This document shows positions 46,227-56,400 of a stretch of DNA of 64,000 bases, piece by piece. The notes under the pieces were generated by a model that was not told the DNA's origin, searched no databases, and saw only the letters and a list, made by a program, of their open reading frames with translations. The translations under genes and the position numbers were made by a program. Within the stretch, counting starts at the first letter, position 1; each line of letters opens with the position of its first letter. The stretch is from Salvia splendens (lineage: Eukaryota > Streptophyta > Magnoliopsida > Lamiales > Lamiaceae). Location: the NCBI RefSeq assembly GCF_004379255.2, contig NC_056053.1:19216188-19280187 (forward strand), given 5' to 3'.

Positions 46227-46949
46227 TGATGAGGCGGCGAATTTTTGATGGTGATGAATGCTCGTAAAAATGAAAGAAGATCAACACACAGAGATTTACG
46301 TGGTTCGATTTACTGAGGTAAATCTACATCCACGGGAAGAAAAGAGGGCAGAGTTGTATTGCTTGATCTGTTTTCTACAGCTAACAATACAGACTTGCTA
46401 TTCGCTATTTTCTCTCTAGAGAGCTTAACAGAAGTTAACAGAAGAAAAAACTATCTATCTGACCTAGGTTCTATTTATACATTGAACCAAGATCGTGGCA
46501 TGCAGCACTTATTAGGTAGTGGATGTCGTGGAGGTCGTGGCGACCTTGCATGGGTCCACTATCCTGCAAGAGTTAATGACTGCTTGACACCACTAAATAG
46601 ATCGTGGGTGTAGTGGAGGTCGTGGAGGTTCTGCATGAGTCCACTATCTCCCAGTTCGGTCGAATACTGAGACCGAACTGCTGAATTATTGCCGAGCAGC
46701 TTTTGCCGATCTGAGAGTAGAGCTTGATGCCGACCTGAGAGCAGAGTTTGATTAGTTGGCTTTTACCGAGCTGTAGGCTGGGGCCGAACTCTTTGGTTGT
46801 GCCGAACTGAACTCTTTAGTCATGCCTGACTGATACTCTTTGGTTGTGCCGGACTGATACTCTTTAGTCATGCCGAACTGATACTCTTTCTTGGGCTTTA
46901 GGCTGATGGGCTTTACTGCTGTTGGGCTTGTTTAGTACGTACTCCATCA
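46227..46949 (-). repeat. 5' LTR of the Tat element
   Basis: The LTR is 723 bp, identical to 39198-39920 except at the one position noted. It should contain the element promoter, directed leftwards. Confidence 0.93.
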
Positions 46950-46954
46950 GGCAC

Positions 46955-47445
46955 CTTATTCAGTGTGGAACACACGCTCAATTTCACACAATCACTCATC
47001 TACTCACTTGTAGTAATATTTTATACTCCATTGTATCACCAGATGATGCAACACTAACTAAGTTAGAATGTGGCAAAATCTCCCAAGACAAAGGCAAGCT
47101 CACCTACTCGGAGTGTTCCTCATCATGAAGGATTGCTTTGTTTTTTTTTGTTTTGGCTCTTATCCTTTGCTTGCCTCCAACATTTTTCAAGCAACTGACT
47201 TTAGGATTTTGAAACCATACTTGCTTGAGTTTATACAAGCATTTATGTGATCAAAGCATACATACATTATAAATCGAGTCAAGGTTTTTCACACACTTAT
47301 TCAGTCAATTTTTAGCACAAGTAAAACTTAATTTCACATGCCTATAAATCGTGCAAAGTTTGTTTTTTTTTTTTTTATAAATCGTGAAAGTTTACTCCAA
47401 AAGTTATCATATCCCCTCTCCTCACACCTACACAGTAACACAGCC
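46955..47445 (+). promoter_or_regulatory. Shortened upstream region of the AKRP-like gene
   Basis: Only about 490 bp separate the Tat element from the start codon. Two TATA-like boxes within a partial duplication (TATAAATCGTG at 47343 and 47376) are candidate core promoters. A T-rich tract lies between them. The original distal promoter now lies 7.8 kb further left. Confidence 0.4.
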
Positions 47446-50378
47446 ATGGCGTCCTCAGCAATTTGGACATCAACAATTCAGCAAAACCCCCAAAACCTTC
47501 CTCTACTATTCCCTCTCCTCCCAATCTCCCCCCTTTCCCACTCTCGCACCATCCAATTTCACAGACCAAACCACAATCACGCCCTCAAGCACCTGCACTC
47601 AACTTTCCAACCTCTCTACGCCTCCGTTTCACCACCTCGCCCACAAGACGAGGATGAAGACGAAGACGACGAAGAACCTGCCATCGGTGACTGCCTCGTC
47701 TACGAAGAGGGCATTTTCAACGACCCGTTTATTGAAATCACCACCAATTCTAGGCGCTCCACTACATCGACTGCCAACAAAGACGCGGATGTCGCCGCGG
47801 AAAACCTAATTCCGGAGGAGTGGCTGGATGTGCAGAAGGAATTGAACATCTCAAAGAAGGAGCGACGGAAGATGGCGCAGGAATTGGAGTACGGCACGCG
47901 GGTGATGAAGCGGAGGCAGGCTCTGATGCCTCTGAATTCGGAGGGGCAGGATGAAATTGAGCAAGCGAGGCTGGAGAAATTTGAGAAAATTAAGCAGGAG
48001 AAGATAAAGCAGCTGAGCCCCGTGGTGCTTGATAATCCGAAGAAGGAGTATTTTAGGGAGATTGAGCCTCGGAAAGAGGCAAATGAAGAGGTTGGTGGAG
48101 GTAGAGTGGCGCCGAGGAATCCGAGGCTGACAGTGTATGGAGGAGGATTGGAGGATGTTTCTGCGTTTTTCAGTAGTGGCAAGTATGAGAGCGGCGCTGT
48201 TAATAAATCTCAAGGTATATTTGCTGCAGCTTGTTGTTTGGTTTTGTGTTGAATTAGCGCATAAACATTGATTTTGTGACGGGAATTGATCTTGTGCATT
48301 TGTGATGTCATTGTTGTTTTGGTCTTTAGACTTGATAATTGAGATTTGGGAACTGTAATTGAAGTTATGTCATCTTATCTGTGTGGAATTATGACGATCT
48401 TGGTAAAAAATTGGGATTTTCCTCTGTTATAAGCCCGGAGAAGTGTATGGCATTATCCTGCATGCACAATCTTCCCACGGAGGGGAGGTAGGAGAGTGTT
48501 TAGTACTCGAAAGATTAAGTGTAGGAGCCGAGGTGATCTAGTTTTCTTGGGTTCGTAGTGTACGATAGTAGCCTTGATATGTAAACATAAGTATTTGAAG
48601 ATTAGCAGTCACATATTGAATATGAATCTCAGTTGTATGAATGGTAATGTTATGAGGCTTATGACTTGTGATAAATAAGTTTCAACTGCTTAAGATAATT
48701 CTACCGGCCACTCATAACTGTCATCCTAGGAAATGTGGTGGATTATCTGGTGCTTGTATTGTACTTATCTCACTATCTACATGCCTCTTTGGTCTTTCTT
48801 ATCTCTAATATTCATTTCCCTGTGATTGCAATTTTATTGAAGGCACTCGTAAATTGTTCTCACAAGAAGAGAAGGCAATGATGAATAGGCGGGTTCCTGA
48901 TGTAGCAGTTGCTACCTCGGTGAGTATCTCATGGCTTGTGACTCTTGTGTTGGGAGAAAATAGTGTAATGTCGTGTAAATGTGGATATATCGAGACGTCC
49001 CTAACATTTCAATGGTCAAATTTCTCTTGTTTCTAATGATTCTCAGATGCCAGGATACAATGATATTGCTATTTTAGCATATGTGTGCTAATTCAGGGTG
49101 CCAATTAATTTTTTCAGGGGAAATGGCATCCTGTGCATACCCTTGTTGCCGCGGGAGAATTTTACCTCGTTGATTCTTTGTTAAAGCACAACCTTGATAT
49201 TAATACCCCAGACAAGGTAAAGTGCGACTGAATTCCCATGTTGCTGGATTCCTATTCCCTTGTAATAGTATCTACCAGGAAGGATGTCATTATCTCAATC
49301 TTGCTGCTAATCCCAGTTTGTTGTTGTGGTCCCTTTTCCTACAGAATGGATTGACTGCAATTCACAAAGCAATTCTTGCCAAGAAGCAGGCTATTTTTAA
49401 CTTCCTTTTGAGAGAATCAGCAAATCCATTTGTTCGTGACAATGTAAGTTAAAGTCTCTTGTTTTTAGGACCTTAGGAACATATATTGTGATTAAGAAGA
49501 TGTCATGCTACTGCATATCATACACTGTAGGCCCTGCCTCTGGATAAAACATGAGAATTAACTTATTCATGACAAAATTGGCAATAGAAACCAACTACAG
49601 TATCATTTCGCTAGATGCTTCAGCTCTGTAGTCAACTTCACTATGGACCAACTATTTAGTTTATCATTCTTCGGTTCCAAATATTTGTACATGTTATCTC
49701 CTTGTTTTTACCACTGTCAAAGCTGTGGAAGAACTATTGGCTTTAGTATTGTTTCTGAGTTATTTTTTTCGCTACAACAGGAGGGAGCTACCTTAATGCA
49801 CTATGCTGTCTTCGCAGCTTCTAGTCAGATGATAAAGATCTTGTTATTGTACAATGTTGACATAAATCTTCAAGATAATGTAAGCTACCTATATTGACTC
49901 ATTTTTAAGTGGTACCCTGAGTTTAATTTTTTCTTTTTCTCGTATTACTAACAGGATGGATGGACACCATTGCATTTAGCAGTGCAATCCCGTAGGACAG
50001 ATATACTGAGGCTTTTGCTGATCAAGGGAGCTGATAAATCTCTAAAGAACAAGGTAAGATCTTTGGGAGGAAATGATAAGTAGATTATTGGTATTATTTG
50101 TGCTTCAGAGATTAGTCTTGAAATTTCAAAGCTACTCTTCAATCTTCATAGTAGTCATCCTATGAGAAATAGCATGAGGTGCTTATTTTTGTCATCGGCT
50201 GTGAAATGCACTTCCATTTTTATAAATGTTATTCGTTCAGCTCTATTTATGCATCTTATTTTTCTTCCCCAATTCCGTTCTTGCTCAGGATGGATTAACT
50301 GCTCTAGATCTTTGCCTCTACTCTGGTAGAGATACAAGAACTTACGAACTCATCAAGCTCCTCAAACGCATGTACTAG
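47446..50378 (+). CDS. AKRP: Plastid ankyrin-repeat protein, AKRP-like, 443 aa
   Basis: Arabidopsis AKRP is a plastid ankyrin protein that pairs with EMB506 and is needed for plastid and embryo development. Exons: 47446-48214, 48843-48919, 49118-49216, 49345-49443, 49781-49879, 49955-50053, 50289-50378 (1,332 nt, one frame). The Ser/Pro/Leu-rich N-terminus before residue ~60 looks like a transit peptide. An acidic stretch ([10 protein letters not shown]) and a charged region follow. Four exons of exactly 99 nt encode residues 283-414, one 33-residue ankyrin repeat each, and the last exon encodes a final partial repeat ([14 protein letters not shown]). The Met at 47446 is preferred to 47338 because it starts a typical transit peptide. 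A copia element begins directly after the stop codon. The AKRP call rests on remembered similarity and on GRIP being a neighbour in Arabidopsis too. Confidence 0.88.
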
Positions 50379-50762
50379 TGTTAGCCTATGCACTCTCAAG
50401 CAAGCTGAAACTAAAGTGAAGCTTGCTCTCAATCCTAATGTTGATGCTAAATGTGAAAATGAAGATCCTTCAGTCAAGGACGTGGCATCTACTCACAGCA
50501 TGAAGAGCTGGAAAGATGTGCTCTTGGGACCACCTAAAACGTTGGCAGCAAGAGAGGGTGGCCAGCTCGCTCTTGTGGTCCAAGGCAGTTAAATTTGTTG
50601 TGTTGTCACTCTTCTATTGCTTGTGATGGTAGAGTATTATTCCTAGTGTAGCTATATATATGTGTGCAGCACGTAATTCCAATCACAATGAATGAACATA
50701 CTATTTCTGGAAATATGCAGTCTCTCTTTATCTTCTATATCAATTCCTCTGCTATTCTTTCA
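50379..50762 (+). repeat. 5' LTR of the copia element
   Basis: This 384-bp LTR now forms the sequence immediately 3' of the AKRP-like stop codon and may supply its polyadenylation site. It contains an open stretch that would read AETKVKLALNPNVDAKC, of unknown origin. Confidence 0.88.
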
Positions 50763-50872
50763 TTGTATCAGAGCCTAGGTTCATCCTAGGTTCTGCGTAT
50801 TTCCCATTTGTTCTCTTTTTCTTTATTTTGAATCATGGCTGAGAAAGGTGGGTCAAATGTGGAGGATATATC

Positions 50873-52329
50873 TGAAGGGGTTGGCAGCGGAAGCGTGCAC
50901 GAGATCCGATCACATAAAATGATCTATTTAGCAGATTATTTAGACAAATTCTATTCGCGTAATTATCACATGTATCATGCTTATAACTTGAATTAAAACA
51001 TGTTTTAGCATATAAAATCCCTAAAACATGCTCACTACGGAATTAGCCAATTTACCTCGTTGATTCAATCAAGAATCGATGATGGCTTGCTCCGTCTCCA
51101 CGTGAAGATCTTCAGTACTCGACCTCTGATCTTTTGACTGGTGTCCCGGACTGTATACTGATATTTGTGTGGGCAAATCTCACCAGAATACTAGGACTCG
51201 AATAATGAAGACATAACTCAGCTCATGGAGGGAGCAATTTTTGAATTCTCTCTCTTTCTAGAGGGGGACGAAAATTCTAGCAATAATAATTATGTCTTCT
51301 GTCTCCTTTATTCTCCTATTTACATTAAGTCACATATTGGGCTCAGTCAGGGATCTAAGGAAGAATTTGGACATTGCATCACCCAATTAGCTTTTTACTA
51401 ATTAAATTGAACTCACAATTTAATATAAGCTTATATTGGAATATTATAAGCAGCCACTACACAAGTAATATTGCACTGCCTTTCCAAATCCGAAATTACA
51501 AGTATTCCGGGTTTCCTTTTATTTGTTTAATTCATTTCCCGCGCTTAAGATAGAAACATCCATTAATTAATTAATGTCTACTATGGACTTAATTAATTAA
51601 CATATTTTATTCTCCAAGAGTGGACTTAGCAAGAAACTCTTATTTATTATTCATAGAATAATTAAACTCCAACTAGCTTTCAGAATAATAAAACCTTGTT
51701 TCGAGCTCCTCTTGTGGATGTTATCAGACGAGACTCTTCTCGCGCACGATTCAACATAATAGCAATCCTAACACCACTAGACAATGATCACCACTACCCA
51801 ATATACCTGGATCGTTGGGTGACGAAAAACCCGCACCTTTGGTAAGTCAAAGTAGTAGATACTCAATATCGTATGCTCAATGCTAACGTACATTGATTAA
51901 AAAATTAATTATCAAGACCTCGTCTTTCAGTAGATAGCATAAAGACTCGTCTTGCTGTTAGATCCATTCAGTGCTATACCACACCAACGTCATCATATTT
52001 CAATAAGGCTTAAAAATAATCGGACTGACATTGCAACCTTTCACGATAGGTAGTCTAGGTCTATCTGGGTTGTGAAATTCTTATTTTTCTTTGTTCAGAA
52101 CTGACCGCGTACCTTAAATTGAGCGCAGCCCACAACCGGTCTACTAGAACAAAGACTTACACTTATGTTATGTTCGCTTATACATTTAAATATGCAATAA
52201 ACATCCATTAAATGTAAAAAATAACAACATTATGACAAAAATAATCTGTTGCATTCATTGGAAAATAATTATTAGAGTTTTACAGTATTCAGTCACTCAA
52301 AGGTGATTTCTAGTATACAAACCCTAACA
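50873..52329. mobile_element. Nested solo LTR inside the copia gag
   Basis: The 1,457-bp segment starts TGAAGGGGTTGGCAGCGGAA and ends ACAAACCCTAACA. Perfect duplications ATATC lie at 50868-50872 and 52330-52334. It has no coding content. TG...CA ends with a 5-bp duplication indicate a solo LTR of an LTR retrotransposon of undetermined lineage. It interrupts the beginning of the copia gag frame. Confidence 0.82.
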
Positions 52330-52404
52330 ATATCCTCAAACAGAAGTTCTATTCCCGTTTTAACCCAAACACACCCTATAGCCATTAAGCTCACTTAAAG
52401 TAAT

Positions 52405-53829
52405 TATCTAGTGTGGAAACAACAACTAATGTCCACCATTAGAGCTCTAGATCTGGAGCCATTTTTGACAGGAGAAGAAGCTGCTCCTCCGCGTTTAATT
52501 TCTATTGAAGGTACAACTCAAAAGAAGGTGAATCCAGATTTTCTGCTGCAAGCAGGATCAGCTTTTAGCCTCCTGGTTGCAGTCTTCACTCACTGAAAAT
52601 GTTCTTGCTCTCATGGTTGGATTAACCACCAGTCATGAGATCTGGACAACTCTAGAAGCTAACTTTGCAGGTCAATCGAAGGCCAAGATAATGTAGTATA
52701 GACTGCAACTTCAATCCTCCAAGAAAGAGTCCAGTCCATGAGGGAATATTTGGGAAAAGTTAAGTGTTGTTGTGATGCACTCGCGGCTGTTGGATGTCGC
52801 ATATCTGAAGATGATCAAATTTTGTATGTTCTTGGTGGCCTTGGATCAGAATATGATCCAGTTATGGTTGCAATCTCAGTCAGAACTGATCCAAGGATTA
52901 TGCAAGAGATAACATCTCTATTACACAGTTTTGAATCTAGATTGGATGCAGCTAAATCCACAAAGATCAACATGGATGGATCTACTCCTTCCTTGAATGT
53001 TGCACAAACTACTGGGCAACGTGCAGATGCAAATAATCGCTTCAACAAACAAGATGAAAGTGGAAGAATGTCTGGTTATGGATCTGGTTTTAGGGGTGGC
53101 AGAGGTGGTAGATCTGGTGGGAGAGGAAGATGAAGGCTTACTTGTCAATTGTGTCAAAAACCCGGTCACACCTCAGCCCGCTGTTGGTATAGATTTGAGC
53201 AGTCCTTCATGCCTCAACCATCTCAGCCACGACCAAATCATCAATCTTATCACTCTTATGGAAATCCTCAGCCATCTGCTAACATTGCTCAGGCCAGGGG
53301 CGGTTCTTATCACTCTCCTGCAAATGATTCCAGCCATGATAGCTCATCTTCAGTCTCTTGGTATCCTGATTCTGGAGCCACACATCATGTATCAAGTGAT
53401 CTTTCAAATCTGAATAGTGCCTCGGAATATTATGGAGGTAATTCATTGCATCTTGGTGATAATTTTGGTATTCAAATTGCTCATGTTGGTAGTTCCACTG
53501 TGATTCCTGATTCTCACTCTTTCCCTAATTCCAGATGTTTCATTCTCAGTAATTTACTTCATGTTCCTCAAGTGTCTAAGAATCTCCTTAGTGTGTCTCA
53601 TTTTGCTAAAGATAACCGTGTTTACTTTGAGTTTCATCCTTCTTACTGTCTTGTAAGAGATCAGGTTTCCAGGCAAATCCTTCTACGGGGCACCCTTGAG
53701 AATGGTCTCTACAAATTCCTCCTTGTCCACAAGTCTAAAGCTTCCCCAAACTCCACTTCCTTTCGGCCTACTTCAATCAAGAGCTCTCTTCCTGATGCTC
53801 AAACCTCAAAACATTCCTACTATTTTTAA
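52405..53829 (+). pseudogene. Copia gag-protease remnant
   Basis: Fragments in several frames, separated by stops, cover a UBN2-type gag (52411-52596, 52738-53133), with GGRGGRSGGRG before a CCHC knuckle (CQLCQKPGHTSARC). A copia protease motif (WYPDSGATHHV) and a GAG-pre-integrase segment follow (53149-53829). Translation ends at 53829, just inside the inverted LTR fragment. There is no integrase core, RT or RNase H, so the 3' half of pol has been deleted. Confidence 0.88.
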
Positions 53830-53831
53830 CT

Positions 53832-53971
53832 CTGCCAACGTTTTAGGTGGTCCCAAGAGCACATCTTTCCAGCTCTTCATGCTGTGAGTAGATGCCACGT
53901 CCTTGACTGAAGGATCTTCATCTTCACATTTAGCATCAACATTAGGATTGAGAGCAAGCTTTACTTTAGTT
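53832..53971 (-). repeat. Inverted 140-bp LTR fragment
   Basis: It is the reverse complement of 50409-50548 in the 5' LTR with about two mismatches. It lies 23 bp before the 3' LTR and can pair with 54025-54222 in it, separated by a ~53-nt loop. Confidence 0.88.
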
Positions 53972-53994
53972 GCCTCTCTCGAATTGATGGGAGG

Positions 53995-55032
53995 TGTTAG
54001 CCCATGCACTCTCAAGCAAGCTGAAACTAAAGTGAAGCTTGCTCTCAATCCTAATGTTGATGCTAAATGTGAAAATGAAGATCACTAAAGTAAAGCTTGC
54101 TCTCAATCCTAATGTTGATGCTAAATGTGAAAATGAAGATCCTTCAGTCAAGGACGTGGCATCTACTCACAACATGAAGAGCTAGAAAGATGTGCTCTTG
54201 GGACCACCTAAAACGTTGGCAGCAAGAGAGGGTAGCCAGCTCGCTCTTGTGGTCCAAGGCAGTTAAATGTGTTGTGTTGTCACTCTTCTATTCAGTGGCG
54301 GATCCAGGAATTTTTGTTTGGGGGTGCGACAAACAATTATGGTTTTTTAATTATTAAAAACGTGAAGATGTGCATCAGAAGAAAATCGAAAAGATAAAAA
54401 GAAAGAGAATTAAAATCCTTCTGAATATTTAAAAAATATATAATGATAAAGATATAAGAAAATGGGTCAATTTTTTTATAAATAGGAAATTATTGGTTTT
54501 AAATGCAATAGAAAAAACTATACAGAAAAAAATATGTATAAAATACATAAGTTCGAAAAATAGAAAAATAAAGATAGGTGCCTTAAATAAGTTTCTATAT
54601 TCAAATGCATTTTTGAATATTTAAAAAAGAGAGAAAATAATAAATATGAGAAATGTAATAGTACTACCATTTGCACAAATAACAGTGGACAGAAGTGAAG
54701 AACATAAAAGATGAGAAGGCGCCACTAATAAGCTTCAAACACTAGTCTTCTGGATGAAAATTAGAGACACAACCACTTGACCAACAATGACATTGTGACT
54801 TTGTGTAGATATACATACAATATAGAGATAATATTTGGGGTACAGTTGTACTCCTTTGTTCCAATGTGGCTCCGCCACTGCTTCTATTGCTTGTGATGAT
54901 AGAGTATTATTCCCAGTGTAGCTATATATATGTGTGTAGCACGTAATTCCAATCACAATGAATGAACATACTATTTCTGGAAATATGCAGTCTCTCTATA
55001 TCTTCTATATCAATTCCTATGCTATTCTTTCA
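53995..55032 (+). repeat. 3' LTR of the copia element, enlarged
   Basis: Compared with the 5' LTR it has a 58-bp tandem duplication (54027-54084 and 54085-54142) and a 588-bp hAT MITE plus its 8-bp target copy. Point differences include an in-frame GAGCTGG to GAGCTAG change. Confidence 0.88.
54293..54880. mobile_element. hAT-type MITE in the copia 3' LTR
   Basis: Inverted ends CAGTGGCGGATCCA and TGGCTCCGCCACTG bound 588 bp of AT-rich non-coding sequence. The 8-bp duplication CTTCTATT (54285-54292 and 54881-54888) is diagnostic of hAT-superfamily insertions. The uninterrupted 5' LTR confirms the empty site. Confidence 0.88.
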
Positions 55033-55972
55033 ACTAGTCTCCAGCCGGTCAACAAATCATCCATCCGACTGCTTTTCCTGCAATCATGGGTCGGATGGCT
55101 GGCTGGTGGCATCGTCTCATCATAACTGTCCCCAGAACTATCCATCCTATAATTTAGCTGCATCATTTATACGGGACAGCTGCTTAAAGTCAGAATAATG
55201 CCCGCACAGACATCCTTCCTCGCCATGCTATGATGCAGCCAGCCAGCCAGCACACAGCTCATGAAGGAAAATGCTGCACTGAACCATCCCATTGCCACAA
55301 ATTTGAGAATGATATGGTTGGATTGTATATTAGAGTTCTTATCATCTCATGTCTATTGTATTTTATGTTCAGAAATTGAATTGATAAGAAAAGCATTCTT
55401 GCATAAAGTTAATTAAATCATGTAGTAGTAAACTAGATTTATATCCTACGAGATATGTTAAGCAACTGCCTTACTCTTCTCCACCATTAAATGTTTAGCC
55501 GATATATTCACATTCCACTAAATCACTTCACTTATATTTTATTATCAAATCAATATAGTATAATAATATGATATATATTTCACAAAGACAAATAATTTCT
55601 TAATATTAGGATCAGTTAAAAATGAGATATTTGTTAGCGGATGAATGGAATATTTAAAATAGAAGTTCTTTGCTATAAAAACATCAACGAATATTTAAAA
55701 TTAATAATTCTCACTAAGTGAATTATAAAACAAATCCATGAGGTGATTTTTTCTTCTAAAAATATACTTAGTACTCCATTTTAGCTTATTTTAAAATAGA
55801 AGAAGATATTCGTTATAAAAACATCAAGGAAAACTAATTATTTCTCACAAAGTAAATTAAAAAACAATCTTTTAGCTTATTGATAATTCTAACATGTTCA
55901 ACCCTCAAAATGAAAAACTTTTTAATACAGGAGTATTAGATTTGCAGCATGTTCCTAAATTTAATTTTAATA
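55033..55972 (+). other. Displaced native 3' flank of the AKRP-like gene
   Basis: After the right ACTAG copy the sequence continues as the original downstream flank of the AKRP-like gene, and probably its former 3' UTR. It includes tandem AGCC units near 55240 and short inverted ATGGGTCGGATGGCTGG-like sequence near 55090. Beyond 55400 it is AT-rich and unremarkable. Confidence 0.55.
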
Positions 55973-56164
55973 CTCCCTCCGTCCCACGAAAGATAACTCA
56001 CTTTCCTTTTTGGTTTGGTCTCATTTAAAATGACTCATGGAAACACTTTTCTCTCTACTTTATTCCCTCTTTCTTACTTTATTCTATCCACTTAACAAAC
56101 AAAATAAAATTACATAAAACTCCATGCCGCCCAAGGAAGAGGTTATCTTCCTGGGACGGAGGAG
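55973..56164. mobile_element. Stowaway-like MITE
   Basis: The left end CTCCCTCCGTCCCACGAAAG and the right end CCTGGGACGGAGGAG are inverted over 192 bp. TA lies at 55971-55972 and 56165-56166. It sits about 235 bp upstream of the IST1-like start codon. Confidence 0.82.
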
Positions 56165-56288
56165 TACTACTTACTGCATAGGATTCCATTAAGTCATGTA
56201 ACGGCTCTCTACCCCATAAATTTGTTCATTCCTCGCCGAAAGAGCATTCCCAATCCCCATCCGCCACGTCCCTAATAAATTCTTTAAA

Positions 56289-56296
56289 TATAAATA
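56289..56296 (+). promoter_or_regulatory. TATA box of the IST1-like gene
   Basis: TATAAATA lies 112 nt upstream of the ATG at 56401, a normal spacing for a core promoter plus short leader. Confidence 0.5.
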
Positions 56297-56400
56297 AACA
56301 AATCTCTATTTTCCATCCGACCGTTGTACAAACCTTTTCACTCTCTCTCCACGCTGATTCTCTCATTACTAAAACACACATTTTTGTCGTAGAAAAAATC

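Larger units (their letters stand above)
39198..46949 (-). mobile_element. Intact Ty3/gypsy element of the Tat lineage, reverse orientation
   Basis: The 723-bp LTRs at 39198-39920 (3') and 46227-46949 (5') differ at one position seen by eye (39369 A, 46398 C). Perfect duplications GGCAC lie at 39193-39197 and 46950-46954. Long gag-pro and pol frames are uninterrupted apart from one UAG between them. A second RNase H domain between the first RNase H and integrase is characteristic of Tat-lineage elements. The primer site is of the tRNA-Asp type, and tandem repeats fill the 3' untranslated region, also common in Tat elements. The element is very young and looks potentially autonomous. It ends ~500 bp upstream of the AKRP-like start codon. 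Confidence 0.95.
50379..55032 (+). mobile_element. Decayed Ty1/copia element inserted at the AKRP-like stop codon
   Basis: The LTRs are 50379-50762 and 53995-55032 (the latter enlarged by an insertion and a duplication). They run TGTTAGCC to ATTCTTTCA. Perfect duplications ACTAG lie at 50374-50378 and 55033-55037. Primer site TTGTATCAGAGC (one mismatch to the initiator tRNA-Met type) follows the left LTR at 50763. The interior keeps gag, a zinc knuckle, protease and a GAG-pre-integrase segment; integrase core, RT and RNase H are absent. Two later elements are nested inside (50873-52329 and 54293-54880). It is older than the two gypsy elements, since its LTRs differ at many points. Confidence 0.9.

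Noticed and set aside
47338..47445. Upstream in-frame Met as the AKRP-like start
   Set aside because: The extra 36 residues include a run of Phe from the T-tract and overlap the TATA-like boxes. The Met at 47446 begins a normal transit peptide.
47700..48182. 160-codon reverse-strand frame opposite AKRP exon 1
   Set aside because: It is a shadow of the long, clearly coding first exon; its product shows no family features.
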